A model generated the notes under the pieces. The model was not told where the DNA came from and did not search any database. It saw nothing but the letters and a program-made list of their open reading frames with translations. This document shows, in pieces, positions 1-8,552 of a stretch of DNA of 64,000 nucleotides (the first letter of the stretch is position 1; each line of letters begins with the position of its first letter). This stretch comes from Calditrichota bacterium. Its GTDB lineage: Bacteria > Calditrichota > Calditrichia > RBG-13-44-9 > J042. The DNA lies in the NCBI GenBank assembly GCA_013150955.1, contig JAADJD010000028.1:53305-117304 (forward strand). The letters are read 5' to 3'. A program made the position numbers and the translations under genes.

Positions 1-366
1 CAGTCCCAGCAAAGGCGCCACACCGGCGATGGTCTCCAGCATGGGGAGTCCGCGGTTCAGGCTGCGTACCTGCTGACGGCCCTCGTCTTCTACCATGGCA
101 CGCAGTTCGTCCAGGGGCAAATCCCGATTATCAATGCAGGTCAGCACGATGCGCGAAAAGGGCCCATCAAACTTTTCACTTACCGAACGGGCCAGGGCAA
201 AGTCCTCCGGGGTTTTTATCTGATCGATGACGGCGATGATTTGCGGAATCAGTATTCGCTTGCGTCTCAGGCTCCAGAATCGTTCCAGAATAATGGCCAG
301 CGCCAGGATGGAGCTGAGGAATAGGGGGTACATCATCCAGCCGCCTTTTTGAAAAATTTCCAGCAT
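1..366 (-). CDS. exbB: MotA/TolQ/ExbB proton channel family protein (3' end outside window)
   Basis: The reverse strand encodes 122 residues from an ATG at 366 and runs off the window edge in frame. An N-terminal segment starting MLEIFQKGGWMMYPLFL is followed by a hydrophobic helix (SSILALAIILERF). The visible end, around ETIAGVAPLLGL, matches the start of the conserved ExbB/TolQ/MotA pore region. ExbB works in the inner membrane, with ExbD, to pass proton-motive force to TonB. A GGAGAGG Shine-Dalgarno lies just before the start. The gene follows a tonB-like gene by 34 bases on the same strand, which supports ExbB over TolQ or MotA. The C-terminal part and any exbD are outside the window. Confidence 0.88.
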   Translation of the reverse strand, partial: MLEIFQKGGWMMYPLFLSSILALAIILERFWSLRRKRILIPQIIAVIDQIKTPEDFALARSVSEKFDGPFSRIVLTCIDNRDLPLDELRAMVEDEGRQQVRSLNRGLPMLETIAGVAPLLGL

Positions 367-400
367 ATGCCTCTCCTTGTCTCCTCAAACAACTCATGGA

Positions 401-1294
401 TTATTTCGCATACAGTTCCCGTAAGTTGGGGTAAATCATTTTCATGGTTACCGTCAGGTAAGGATCCGGAAAATCGTCCGGCAATGGCAGAAATGGGAAC
501 GTGCTCTCGATGGCGTTCACACTACTTTCTTCCAGAGAATGATGCCCAACCTGACGCAGCACCCGCAGGTCGTGCAATTTCCCCTGACGGTCGATTTTAA
601 ATTGAACGATGGTGTAGCCGTAGATCAGTCCCAGCCGGTAATACGCCGGTGGCGCATACCAGTGCCGTTTTAACTTACGCTGAAACTCCAGCATGTAAGG
701 AGCCCACTGCCATTTGTAGGTGCTCAGGGCGAAATCACCCACCAGTTCCGCGTCGAAGTCTTTCTGGGTAACTTCGCTTTCCCCTTCCTGGTTTTGTCGA
801 TCCTCCGCTTTGTTCTGCTCCGGTTCCCCTGTGAGCAGCGATTTGGAGAATGTGGGCGGGGGATTGTATGCCAGGATGGCTCCATCCGCATCGAAGGTTT
901 TGAAGCGGGAAGCGGGCTCGGCTTCCTGAGATGCACGGGCGTTTAGTTGGGCATCGGCTCTGGGCGCGGGGGAGTTCGGGGTATTGGTGCGCTGTAGCGG
1001 TGCCGCGGATCGGGAAAATTCGCTGGAAATAAACGGCGTCTGCTCCGGGGCTTCCTGATTGGCATTTGGATTTTCTTTCAGCTCGTAAAACCGCTCTTCT
1101 GGAGGAACCGGTTCAGGTAGTGGGGGCTGAGGCTGTTCGAACACCAGGGTAATGGGCTGAGTCTCTTCCACCAGATTCGCCGGGGGCTCAAATGAGAAAA
1201 TGTCGCCGATGGTTAAAAGTAGAATGAGGAGGATGTGCAATAAAACGGATACGATCAGCGTGTATAAAAATATTTTCCGGTCTTTGTCTTTCAT
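401..1294 (-). CDS. tonB: TonB family energy transducer protein
   Basis: This 297-aa protein has the TonB layout. A short cytoplasmic start (MKDKDRKIFLYTL) precedes one hydrophobic N-terminal helix at about residues 10-32. A proline- and glutamate-rich periplasmic spacer follows at about 40-160. The C-terminal domain (about 215-297, YTIVQFKIDRQGKLHDLRVL onward) resembles the TonB C-terminal fold that contacts outer-membrane receptors. It would carry energy from an ExbB/ExbD complex to TonB-dependent receptors such as the one at 30804-33260. The exbB-like gene lies directly downstream on the same strand, so the two are probably one operon. Receptor specificity cannot be read from the sequence. 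Confidence 0.85.
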   Translation of the reverse strand: MKDKDRKIFLYTLIVSVLLHILLILLLTIGDIFSFEPPANLVEETQPITLVFEQPQPPLPEPVPPEERFYELKENPNANQEAPEQTPFISSEFSRSAAPLQRTNTPNSPAPRADAQLNARASQEAEPASRFKTFDADGAILAYNPPPTFSKSLLTGEPEQNKAEDRQNQEGESEVTQKDFDAELVGDFALSTYKWQWAPYMLEFQRKLKRHWYAPPAYYRLGLIYGYTIVQFKIDRQGKLHDLRVLRQVGHHSLEESSVNAIESTFPFLPLPDDFPDPYLTVTMKMIYPNLRELYAK

Positions 1295-1367
1295 GAATCC
1301 TGGTTATTAACCAATGGTTCCTGTTATTGAACGTCATTTTTACCATCAATATGGGATTTGGGTTCAC

Positions 1368-1718
1368 TCAATCCTCTTCCAGGACGCGAATGGCATCTTC
1401 CACCGAATCGAAAACATGAAACACCCGGGTTAATTGGGCGATTCGAATCAACGACTGAATTTTGTCATTGGCATTGACCAGCAGCAGATCGCCTCCACGA
1501 GCGTTTGCCTGGCGTTTCCCGAACAGGAAGGATCCCAGTCCGGAGCTGTCCACGTCCTTGACCTGGGACAAATCCAGAATAATATTAACCGAGCCCTCCG
1601 CCAGCTGATTGAAAAGCAATTCCTTGAGTTCGGGCGCTTTTTCCTGGTTTAGATCCTTTTCCAGAATCTTAAGAATCACCACATTGTTGCGGGTTTCTTT
1701 TTGATATTGAATACTCAT
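1368..1718 (-). CDS. STAS-domain protein (anti-sigma factor antagonist type)
   Basis: This small single-domain protein of about 116 aa matches the SpoIIAA/RsbV STAS fold: an N-terminal beta strand (NVVILKILEKDLNQ), then the core LDLSQVKDVDSSGLGSFLFG. That core holds the serine pair at the position phosphorylated by partner-switching kinases. ATG at 1718 was chosen because AAGGAA sits six bases upstream; a TTG at 1724 directly abuts the Shine-Dalgarno and is less likely. Proteins of this type bind an anti-sigma kinase and release a sigma factor, or act in other partner-switching circuits. No kinase or phosphatase partner is next to it. It lies 73 bases upstream of tonB on the same strand and may be cotranscribed. 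Confidence 0.85.
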   Translation of the reverse strand: MSIQYQKETRNNVVILKILEKDLNQEKAPELKELLFNQLAEGSVNIILDLSQVKDVDSSGLGSFLFGKRQANARGGDLLLVNANDKIQSLIRIAQLTRVFHVFDSVEDAIRVLEED

Positions 1719-1800
1719 GAGCAATTCCTTTGGCTTCTAATGAAGTAAGATAAATTAAGGCGCAGCGGTTCAAATGTCAAAAGATTTGACAGGTATTTAC

Positions 1801-2016
1801 CCCGGATTGTGCATCCGACCACGAATGACACGAATTCACACTAAAAAATAAGCCCAGATTGCGCATTGGCCTACGAATGACACGAATGAACACCAATAAG
1901 AATAATAAAATGCACTTGGTTCTATCTGGGTGAAAATCTGTTTTGGGAGGTATTCTGGATTTTGGGAATATGTTTTGGAATCATTCGCGTGATTTGCGGG
2001 CCATGCGTCATTGGGA
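1801..2016 (-). repeat. Interspersed intergenic repeat, copy R1
   Basis: This copy reads in the minus orientation. It shows the family hallmarks: CACGAATGACACGAAT near 1820 and again near 1873, the central AATAAAATGCACTTGGTTC, and ATTCGCGTGATTTGCGG near the other end. An additional right-end unit (1801-1850) precedes the main body. The element fills most of the gap between the STAS gene and the 3' end of the sulfotransferase gene, whose stop is 36 bases away. It is diverged, and no coding capacity is seen. Confidence 0.75.
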
Positions 2017-2051
2017 TTGGTGGGGCGGAAAAAGATGTAGTTGGGTTACCG

Positions 2052-2906
2052 TCAGGGTGTCCCTTCCGGGATGAGCAGATGATGTTTCCAGAAGTCCGGA
2101 CAGTCCGCCAGCGTTTGAAGGTCGTGCAACTGATATCCAAACTGGCGTACCGGGGCCTCGAAACGATAGGCAAGGTAGCGTTTGTACCACCCATTGATGG
2201 CCTTCCACCGATCGGAATATTTGGAATTGGCGTTTTTCACCTCCTGATCCGGCTGAAACGGTGCCACCCCGATCCATTCGAAAATTCTCTGGAAGTGTTT
2301 CTCCGGTTGCAGAACAAACTGTTCGTAGTACACGATCCGGAAGTGGTTCAGGTGCACCGCGTCCTCTTTGAAGATTCGGTGAGCATGAATCCAGTGTTTG
2401 ACGAGATAGGCCATCGTTTTCCAGCGGGCCCATTTTTGTGTGGCCAGGGCCACCACAATTGGATGGCGCAGGATAATCAGAAAGTAGCTGTTGGGGAAAA
2501 GCGCCTGTAAAAATCGGGTTTGGGTCAGATTTTTGGGCGATTTTTCCACCAGCACGGGCTTTTGAAGATCCCAGTATTGTCCCCATTCCTTCAGCAGTTG
2601 TTCGCGGTTCTCCGGGGTTACCAGAGAAGAATGTTCCGTCAGGTGCGCCCGGGGGTGAAAGGCGAAGCGTCCCGGCCCTCCCAGCTGGATGGCCGGCGGG
2701 AAGACAGTCTGAAGGTGCTGTCCCTCATCTTCGGGGACGCCGGTGTTCTGAAAGCCGCTGATCTCGGGGTGCTGGCGGATCCCCCGATGGAGAATGGACG
2801 TTCCGCTCCGATGCAGTCCCGCAATGAATAGAAAACGATGATCCACGCATCCATCCCATTTTAATTGAGTGGCCACAATTAAATAAGAAGACCGGTGGGA
2901 AAGCAA
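2052..2906 (-). CDS. Sulfotransferase family protein
   Basis: The protein has the two PAPS-binding signatures of sulfotransferases. A 5'-phosphosulfate loop near the N-terminus reads FIAGLHRSGTSILHRG, and a 3'-phosphate segment reads IILRHPIVVALA about 110 residues later. The family transfers sulfate from PAPS to hydroxyl or amino groups of glycans, lipids or small molecules; the acceptor here is unknown. The start is uncertain. The longest form begins with TTG at 2906, but GTG at 2846 (VDHRFLFIAG) would place the P-loop-like motif close to the N-terminus, as is usual. No PAPS-synthesis genes are nearby, and the gene appears to stand alone beside a repeat element. Confidence 0.82.
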   Translation of the reverse strand: MLSHRSSYLIVATQLKWDGCVDHRFLFIAGLHRSGTSILHRGIRQHPEISGFQNTGVPEDEGQHLQTVFPPAIQLGGPGRFAFHPRAHLTEHSSLVTPENREQLLKEWGQYWDLQKPVLVEKSPKNLTQTRFLQALFPNSYFLIILRHPIVVALATQKWARWKTMAYLVKHWIHAHRIFKEDAVHLNHFRIVYYEQFVLQPEKHFQRIFEWIGVAPFQPDQEVKNANSKYSDRWKAINGWYKRYLAYRFEAPVRQFGYQLHDLQTLADCPDFWKHHLLIPEGTP

Positions 2907-3044
2907 CCGGAATAAATTCTGTCCGGTTCGCGCCGGGAGGGGATGCCAGCCGGCGATGGGCAGAGGAACAGGATTTTGAAGCGTGTTTTTTGTAAAATGC
3001 CGGTTCCATTGGGGGAAGATTTTTTAAATCTGGAAATCAAAATA

Positions 3045-3075
3045 TTTGAATTTTGAAGCGGAATAATTATATTTC
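3045..3075 (+). promoter_or_regulatory. Candidate promoter of ssb (Bacteroidetes-like)
   Basis: TTTG at 3045-3048 is followed by exactly 19 bases and then TATATTTC at 3068-3075. This is one mismatch from the TTTG-N19/20-TAnnTTTG promoter described for Bacteroidetes. The same bases also read as a sigma-70-like TTGAAT-N16-TATATT. It lies 38 bases upstream of the ssb start codon. The assignment rests on pattern matching only. Confidence 0.45.
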
Positions 3076-3113
3076 GTCAAATCGTTTAACCCCAAAATTT
3101 AAATGGAGGAAAC

Positions 3114-3548
3114 ATGGCTCGTGGAACGGTCAACAAGGTGATTCTTATCGGTCGTTTGGGTGCCGACCCGGAGATCCGTTATGCACCCAGTGGTGCGCCG
3201 GTGGTGAATTTTAATCTGGCCACCAATCATGTGTGGAAGGATCGGGATGGCAACATGCAGGAGGAAACGGCCTGGCATCGCATCGTTGCCTGGAATCGCC
3301 TGGCCGAGATCGTTAAGGAGTATGCCCGAAAAGGCCATCGGCTGTACGTGGAGGGACGGATTCGCTATCGCGAGTGGGAAGATCAAAGCGGGCAGCGGCG
3401 ATTTACCACGGAGATCATCGCAACGGCCATTCAATTGTTAGAGGCCGCACCGGGCAGAGAGCCAAGCACCCCGGAAGTGGAAGAACCGGGCGAATTAACC
3501 CCACCGGATGATCTGGAAACCCCGACGGATGATTCGGTTCCTTTTTAA
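3114..3548 (+). CDS. ssb: Single-stranded DNA-binding protein
   Basis: This 144-aa protein is a standard bacterial SSB. The OB-fold occupies about residues 1-108, beginning MARGTVNKVILIGRLGADPE, with the typical ETAWHRIVAWNRLAE and YVEGRIRYREWED segments. An acidic proline-rich linker leads to the C-terminal tip DDSVPF, the variant of DDDIPF that recruits replication and repair proteins. A TGGAGG Shine-Dalgarno precedes the ATG. SSB coats single-stranded DNA during replication, recombination and repair. The gene is not next to rpsF or rpsR, its common partners in many bacteria, and seems to have its own promoter. Confidence 0.97.
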   Translation: MARGTVNKVILIGRLGADPEIRYAPSGAPVVNFNLATNHVWKDRDGNMQEETAWHRIVAWNRLAEIVKEYARKGHRLYVEGRIRYREWEDQSGQRRFTTEIIATAIQLLEAAPGREPSTPEVEEPGELTPPDDLETPTDDSVPF

Positions 3549-3638
3549 TTTGCAGAGCGGCGCATTTTTTCCCCGCCGGCAATGGAGCTTTCTTCGCCTT
3601 TCGGCGTGAAAAAAAGTGTAAGGAAAATTGAGGAAACA

Positions 3639-4283
3639 ATGATCCGCGTATTTTTAGCTCTCTGTTTGGCCTTCGGCCTTTTCACCCCGGGATGGGGACA
3701 GGTCTTTGTCGAGGACGAAAACCCACCGACCCACAACAATCAAAGTGGAATGACGGTTGTTCTTTCCATGTCGGGATTTGGATTGGGTGGATTCTACCGC
3801 ATAGCACTGCCGCATTTTATCAATGTGGGGGCAAATGCCGAGTTCTTCATCATGCGGGGCGATCGGGAATACCAATATATCGATCCCTATTACGGGTTTA
3901 CTTACTCGTTCAACCGCTATAGCCAGCTGTTTTTCATCCCGGTGAACCTGGAGGTTAAAAAACGGCTGTTTGCTCACGACATTGAAGATAATTTTCGTCC
4001 TCACCTGATTTTCCAGGCAGGGGCGATTTTTGGAATTAACATTCCGGATAAACGGTACTACGAATATTTTGGTCTGGGCGATCCCAAAACCGAATATGGC
4101 GTCACCTACAACCTGGTATTCGGGTTTGGAGTGGAGTTTATTAGTCGGGAAAATTACTTCGTGAGTATCCGTCCTCAGTACCGCTATGCCATTTTCCCCC
4201 AGGAAATTGCCTTTAAAAAGAACCACTCGGCCTTTGAAATCAACATCGAATTTGGGGTTAATTTGGGTGACAAATTAAAATAA
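3639..4283 (+). CDS. Outer-membrane beta-barrel protein, unknown function
   Basis: ATG at 3639 was chosen because GAGGA lies five bases upstream and because it gives a clear signal peptide (MIRVFLALCLAFGLFTPGWGQ). The mature part, about 190 aa, is rich in alternating aromatic and polar residues (FYRIALPHFINVGANAEF, YNLVFGFGVEF, FVSIRPQYRYA). It ends in a strand-like FEINIEFGVNLGDKLK. This is the pattern of small eight-stranded outer-membrane barrels such as OmpW- or PorT-like proteins. Function is unknown. It lies between ssb and a 63-aa gene on the same strand, and the small gene starts 12 bases after its stop, so the two are probably cotranscribed. Confidence 0.7.
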   Translation: MIRVFLALCLAFGLFTPGWGQVFVEDENPPTHNNQSGMTVVLSMSGFGLGGFYRIALPHFINVGANAEFFIMRGDREYQYIDPYYGFTYSFNRYSQLFFIPVNLEVKKRLFAHDIEDNFRPHLIFQAGAIFGINIPDKRYYEYFGLGDPKTEYGVTYNLVFGFGVEFISRENYFVSIRPQYRYAIFPQEIAFKKNHSAFEINIEFGVNLGDKLK

Positions 4284-4295
4284 GGGAGGTACCCC

Positions 4296-4487
4296 ATGGC
4301 TGCTTTCTTTAAGATGAATGAGAAGCAGCGTGCCCGTCATTTGAATCGGGAGATGCTTCGCAATCCCCAATTTATGCAAACCTGGAGCGTGCAGCACATG
4401 AAAATTCTCCGACACGCTGGTCTGGGGGGTAAGAACCACACCTTCGAAAAAGGCCATGTGTACTGGAATCGAAAAGGCAGATGGTAA
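4296..4487 (+). CDS. Small basic hypothetical protein (63 aa)
   Basis: A strong Shine-Dalgarno (AAGGGAGGT) sits seven bases before the ATG, and a rho-independent terminator follows 25 bases after the stop, so this is very likely a real gene. The product is rich in Lys, Arg, His and Asn (KQRARHLNREMLRNPQF, GGKNHTFEKGHVYWNRKGRW). It has no hydrophobic segment and no cysteine, which suggests a cytoplasmic nucleic-acid- or ribosome-associated protein, but no family was recognised. It appears to be the last gene of the transcription unit that includes the barrel protein upstream. Confidence 0.7.
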   Translation: MAAFFKMNEKQRARHLNREMLRNPQFMQTWSVQHMKILRHAGLGGKNHTFEKGHVYWNRKGRW

Positions 4488-4512
4488 TGCCGTTTGAGAT
4501 AGATGAACGCAC

Positions 4513-4545
4513 AAAGGCTCCTCTCACTGAGGAGCCTTTTCTTTT
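4513..4545 (+). terminator. Rho-independent terminator
   Basis: An 11-bp stem (AAAGGCTCCTC pairing with GAGGAGCCTTT) with a five-base loop is followed by a T-rich run. It lies 25 bases after the stop of the 63-aa gene and ends that unit. Confidence 0.9.
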
Positions 4546-4612
4546 ATCAAGACGCGTGGCGTTGCGGAAGCAATCGACTTTTTGCCGGTACGACAATAGC
4601 CCGGGGGCTTTG

Positions 4613-6046
4613 TTAGAATCGAAACAGCTGGAAGATGCCCTTTTTCTTCTCGCTTTTGAGTTCGTTAATGTATTTTTCGATGACCGTTTCTTCAATGCCG
4701 GCTTCCTCCATTAAATCGCGCAATTTTTCTGGTGCCAGATCCCGGTTGGCAATGAAGATCTGGCGGGCGATTTTCTCATCGTGTTCGATCTTTTTCCGGA
4801 GCACCTGATCTTCCAGATGGTTGGCCTTTTTTAAGTGCTCGTTCAGTCGGTTGTAGGAGTGCTGATATTTTCGGAGCTCCGGCCCGGCGTCCTTAATCCC
4901 CTCCAGCGAATTGATCTTTCGGGAAACGTTGTTTAACGCTACCTGAAGGTGCCGCTGAAGCAGCCGGGCATATTTCAGACTTTCGGCGTAATTCTCCAGG
5001 CGTTCATTCAAATGAATGATCATTTTGAAAGTATTGAACATTTTGGAAAGTTGATTGTCGTACAGCTTGTACTGGATCACCTCCTTGTAAAACTGTACCG
5101 CTTTTTGAATGGCCTCCGATTCGTTGATGGGAAGCTCTGGCCAGAATTTTCGTGCTTCCTGTAAAAACGCATGGTACGATTCAAAGCCGTGGTATGGAAG
5201 GTTCAGGGGATTTTTGTGCAATTTTTCGTATTCTTGCTGAAGCGTCTTACCCAGGGTGAAATAATGTTGCACCGCTGCCAGAATGGGATCCATGTGGTCG
5301 GTGATGGTGCGGTAAATTTGCTGGAATTCTTCCCAGTGGGATTGCCACAGGTTTCGGACGGCCGGCGTTTTGCCGTTTTTCACCTGTTCCTCCAGCCAGA
5401 GGTTCATGTTTTCCACGTTGTGCAGGGTATTCATCACGTGCGACTGGATCAGTTCGTGCTGTTCAAAATAGTCTTTAATCGCCTGTTCGGTGTTGTAATC
5501 CGTCTCATCTTTATTGGCCATGCGGTAAAGCCAGGAGATGCGTAAATAGATGCGCGCGATCTTTTCCGGGTTGCGGGAGTATTTTTCCGGGATCAACTGA
5601 ATGTAGGTGGCCAGAAAGTGAAGGTTGAGCTGGCTCGGGATGTCTTCCGCTGGATACTCCGTATATTGTTGCATGAAGTGCAGAAAACCCGATTGCGGTG
5701 CATGCTCCAGATATTTAGCCTTAACGTCACTGAAGGCAGCAAATTTTTGTTTTTCGGCAGGGGTCAGGAACACCCGTTTTTCATCTGTGTACATGCAGTG
5801 GGGGCAGTGCCACAGATAAAAAAAGTACAGGTTGTATTTTTCGTATTCCTTTTTTCGCCAGTGGTACTTTGCAATAAACATGTCCTCTTCCTGTCGATCG
5901 ACCACGTAGGTGTAGTCTCGCAGGTATCGGTGGACGGTTACCTTTCCGCAAATCGGGCAGCGCACTTCTTTTTCGAAGAAGGGCCGGTCGGGAAGCTCGT
6001 TTTGTTGTCCGGTATTCGCCATCGATGTTTTCACTCCTTCATTCAT
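4613..6046 (-). CDS. DUF2225 family protein
   Basis: This 477-aa protein starts with a metal-binding region of the DUF2225 type: EVRCPICGKVTVHRYL, then about 40 residues later WHCPHCMYTD. Together the two CxxC pairs look like a zinc ribbon. The rest is helical and rich in charged residues, with TPR-like or coiled-coil character (RLLQRHLQVALNN, HLKKANHLEDQVLRKKIEHDEKIARQ). The family is uncharacterised. The start is either ATG 6046 or ATG 6022 (MANTGQQ); AAGGAG lies eleven bases before the latter. The gene stands alone, facing the 63-aa gene's terminator at its 3' end, with a repeat element upstream. Confidence 0.75.
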   Translation of the reverse strand: MNEGVKTSMANTGQQNELPDRPFFEKEVRCPICGKVTVHRYLRDYTYVVDRQEEDMFIAKYHWRKKEYEKYNLYFFYLWHCPHCMYTDEKRVFLTPAEKQKFAAFSDVKAKYLEHAPQSGFLHFMQQYTEYPAEDIPSQLNLHFLATYIQLIPEKYSRNPEKIARIYLRISWLYRMANKDETDYNTEQAIKDYFEQHELIQSHVMNTLHNVENMNLWLEEQVKNGKTPAVRNLWQSHWEEFQQIYRTITDHMDPILAAVQHYFTLGKTLQQEYEKLHKNPLNLPYHGFESYHAFLQEARKFWPELPINESEAIQKAVQFYKEVIQYKLYDNQLSKMFNTFKMIIHLNERLENYAESLKYARLLQRHLQVALNNVSRKINSLEGIKDAGPELRKYQHSYNRLNEHLKKANHLEDQVLRKKIEHDEKIARQIFIANRDLAPEKLRDLMEEAGIEETVIEKYINELKSEKKKGIFQLFRF

Positions 6047-6119
6047 CTTTCAATCATCGAAACGATCGATTAAATCTATAAACCAAATTCGCAATTTTGC
6101 CGGATGGTGGACGTTCACT

Positions 6120-6366
6120 AATCCCAGATAATGCATGGATCCGCGAATCACACGAATGAATTCGAAAATAATCAACAAAATAGCGAATATATGCGGGAAA
6201 GCATTTTCACCCGGGTAGAATCAAGTGCATTTTATTATTTGTGTGAATTCGTGTCATTCGTGGTTCTAATGTATAATCCGGGTTTATTCAGATAACATCA
6301 TGTGGGCGTGTTGTTTTTGTTCGTGTGAATTCGTGTCATTTGTAGGCTATTATATAATCCGGGTTA
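6120..6366 (+). repeat. Interspersed intergenic repeat, copy R2, with extra end unit
   Basis: This is a full plus-oriented copy. The left arm is at about 6120-6165 (CCCAGATAATGCATGGATCC, then CGCGAATCACACGAATGAA). The centre holds ATTTTCACCCGGGTAGAATC. The right arm (GAATTCGTGTCATTCGTGG, then TATAATCCGGGTTTA) ends near 6285. An additional right-end unit at about 6320-6366 repeats GAATTCGTGTCATTTGTAGG and TATAATCCGGGTTA. It fills the gap between the start of the DUF2225 gene and the stop of the HhH gene. Confidence 0.85.
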
Positions 6367-6432
6367 GTTTCCGCACTTTTCCCCGGTACAAATTGACCAA
6401 TGACCGGTCTGGGGTTATTGAGGGATGGAGGT

Positions 6433-8358
6433 TCATTGACCGGTTTTGTCTGGATGGGGTTTTAGCCGGAGGTACAGGCGGATGTCGGTGACCCGGTTTT
6501 GCGGAATGGTGTCCCAGTTACTTCCCAGGGTGGATCGATCGGGGTAAAAGCGCTGGCTGATTTTCAGAAACAGATCGACGGATGAGCGCCAGCGGTATTT
6601 AAGGCGGATGAACCAGCGGTAGCCTCGATCGTTCCATAGCGACACCTGAAAATTGTCCGGCAAGTCCGGTTCGTATTCATACATCCTCAGCGAGTAATCC
6701 GGAATCTGGAATTGCGTCCACCGAAAGTCGACCTGAAAGCGCTGATCAACACGGTACGTGAGCTGGTGGTAAAGGGAAAATCCGTACGATAGTAAAAAGC
6801 GTCCCTGGCTCCACAACCGGGTAATTTCCAGCCGCTGGCGAAGGCGAAAGCGCTTCCCGGGATGGAATCGCCATTGCAGACGAAATTCATGCCGCATGGT
6901 GCGGGCAAGATCTGGCCGTTGTTTCCGTGTCCATCGCAGTAATAATTCGGTGGCGGATCCTCGAACCGTCCCCTGCAGCTGGAGGCTCTTTCGGTAAGCG
7001 GGAAAGGTATCGGCCTGTCGCACGGGACGATGGACGTGATAATAGCCGCTCAGGGATACGTTTTCTGCCGGTTGCCAGCCCGCCTGCAGAAAGTAACCCA
7101 CGCGGTTGCCGGGGGATCGGGTCATTTCCCCGAATTCCCGGCCGTGAAACGCCCAGAATTCCGGGTGACTGTAATACACCACCAGGCCGTATCGAAATCC
7201 CCGCTGCTGAAGAAAGAACAGTTGCCGGGTGGCCGGGTATCGTCCGCTCAACAGCGCCACCTCTCCATTCCATCCGGCTGCCGCACTTCCCAGTCGATGA
7301 GCCAGAGTGGCGTACGTCCATCGTGAAGATGCTGCCGCCCACTCCCGCTCCACGGGGTGGGAATAATGAACGATTACCAGGGTGGTAAGAAATTCCCACT
7401 GGGTGCCGGAAAGTTGCCAGCCGCTGCCCGCAATCGTTTCCTTGAAATTCCTGTGGCCAGCCTGTTCTGCCGGTGTGCGGTGCAGTCCCGTGTTCACAAT
7501 GCGCTGGATGCGACTGGAATCTGCAGAGAAGATGCCGTCCCTCGCCATTCGGGAGAAAAACAGCAGCAACGTACCCCGGCCAGGCTCCAGCTGCAGAAGA
7601 CCACCCCTCAGAAACGCCCATTCATTCACCGAAAATTTTGGAGACCCGTCCAGGTGGGATTGGCGGAACAAATACGGGCTATCTGCATAAAGCGGCTGTC
7701 CATACGCCCGGTTTATGACCAGACCCTGTCCCAGCTGGAGGTTGTAATCGCCCATGAATACCTGCCATCCTTTCGCCGGTGGCCGGTAGCGGATGGCAAA
7801 GGAACCGAAGTCGAACCAGTTGGCCTCACCGGGATCCTTTTCCCACACCAGGTGCAATTGCCAGGCATCTGACCATTGCATCCGGAATTTGTGAAAGAGG
7901 TAAAACGGCGTTCCCGAATACCGCTTTTCGGCATAGCCCCGGGCCAGTGGAAGGCGCTGCCGCCATTGCAGACGGTACTCCCACTGTGCCCGGGCGGAAT
8001 GCGGATGCGTCCGGAGAAACGGTTTCAGCAGGTTGAACAGGTCTGGTGTTAACCCGGGAATGGCGATCAGTTCTTCCAGGCGGTCAATTTTTCCGCGCGA
8101 TTTTCGGTATGCAAGAATGGCCTGTGCGGTTTGCCGATCCAGAAACGGGATGCGCAGCAGATCGGCCAGACGGGCCGTGTTTACGTGAATGGGTTGATCC
8201 GCCAGCTCCTGCAGCCGGATGAGCAAATCGGATTGGACGACCGTTTCGCTCTGGAAACTTTCCAGAAACAGTTCCAGATCCAGCGTGTCCCGGGCCAGTC
8301 CGCATCTGCTAAACAGGATCCAGAAAACGGCCATAAAAATGGCGCTTCGATGAACCAT
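6433..8358 (-). CDS. Helix-hairpin-helix domain envelope protein
   Basis: ATG at 8358 gives a signal peptide (MVHRSAIFMAVFWILFSRCG). About residues 45-115 hold tandem helix-hairpin-helix motifs of the ComEA type (HVNTARLADLLRIPFLDRQT and KIDRLEELIAIPGLTPDLFN). The remaining 500 or so residues are rich in Arg, Trp, Tyr and Phe in alternating patterns, like an outer-membrane beta barrel (GYFLQAGWQPAENVSLSGYY, WFIRLKYRWRSSVDLFLKIS). I recall similar large secreted HhH proteins in Bacteroidetes and relatives, with no known function. DNA binding at the cell surface or in uptake is possible but not shown. It diverges from another envelope protein gene at 8553. Confidence 0.68.
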   Translation of the reverse strand: MVHRSAIFMAVFWILFSRCGLARDTLDLELFLESFQSETVVQSDLLIRLQELADQPIHVNTARLADLLRIPFLDRQTAQAILAYRKSRGKIDRLEELIAIPGLTPDLFNLLKPFLRTHPHSARAQWEYRLQWRQRLPLARGYAEKRYSGTPFYLFHKFRMQWSDAWQLHLVWEKDPGEANWFDFGSFAIRYRPPAKGWQVFMGDYNLQLGQGLVINRAYGQPLYADSPYLFRQSHLDGSPKFSVNEWAFLRGGLLQLEPGRGTLLLFFSRMARDGIFSADSSRIQRIVNTGLHRTPAEQAGHRNFKETIAGSGWQLSGTQWEFLTTLVIVHYSHPVEREWAAASSRWTYATLAHRLGSAAAGWNGEVALLSGRYPATRQLFFLQQRGFRYGLVVYYSHPEFWAFHGREFGEMTRSPGNRVGYFLQAGWQPAENVSLSGYYHVHRPVRQADTFPAYRKSLQLQGTVRGSATELLLRWTRKQRPDLARTMRHEFRLQWRFHPGKRFRLRQRLEITRLWSQGRFLLSYGFSLYHQLTYRVDQRFQVDFRWTQFQIPDYSLRMYEYEPDLPDNFQVSLWNDRGYRWFIRLKYRWRSSVDLFLKISQRFYPDRSTLGSNWDTIPQNRVTDIRLYLRLKPHPDKTGQ

Positions 8359-8552
8359 GGATATCCCACGGATTTGATCTGCATCCGGGCTCAATCCAGA
8401 GCACCATACTTCCCTGATGTTTATGAGAGAACCTGCTGTGAAGAGGTGACTACACAATTTAGGGAAAATCCCGCAATTGGACAAGCGGTGCCGGAGGCTT
8501 TTTCGGAAAGAGGTGGTAATTTCCGCTGCCCCCTGCCTATATTTGAAAAATC

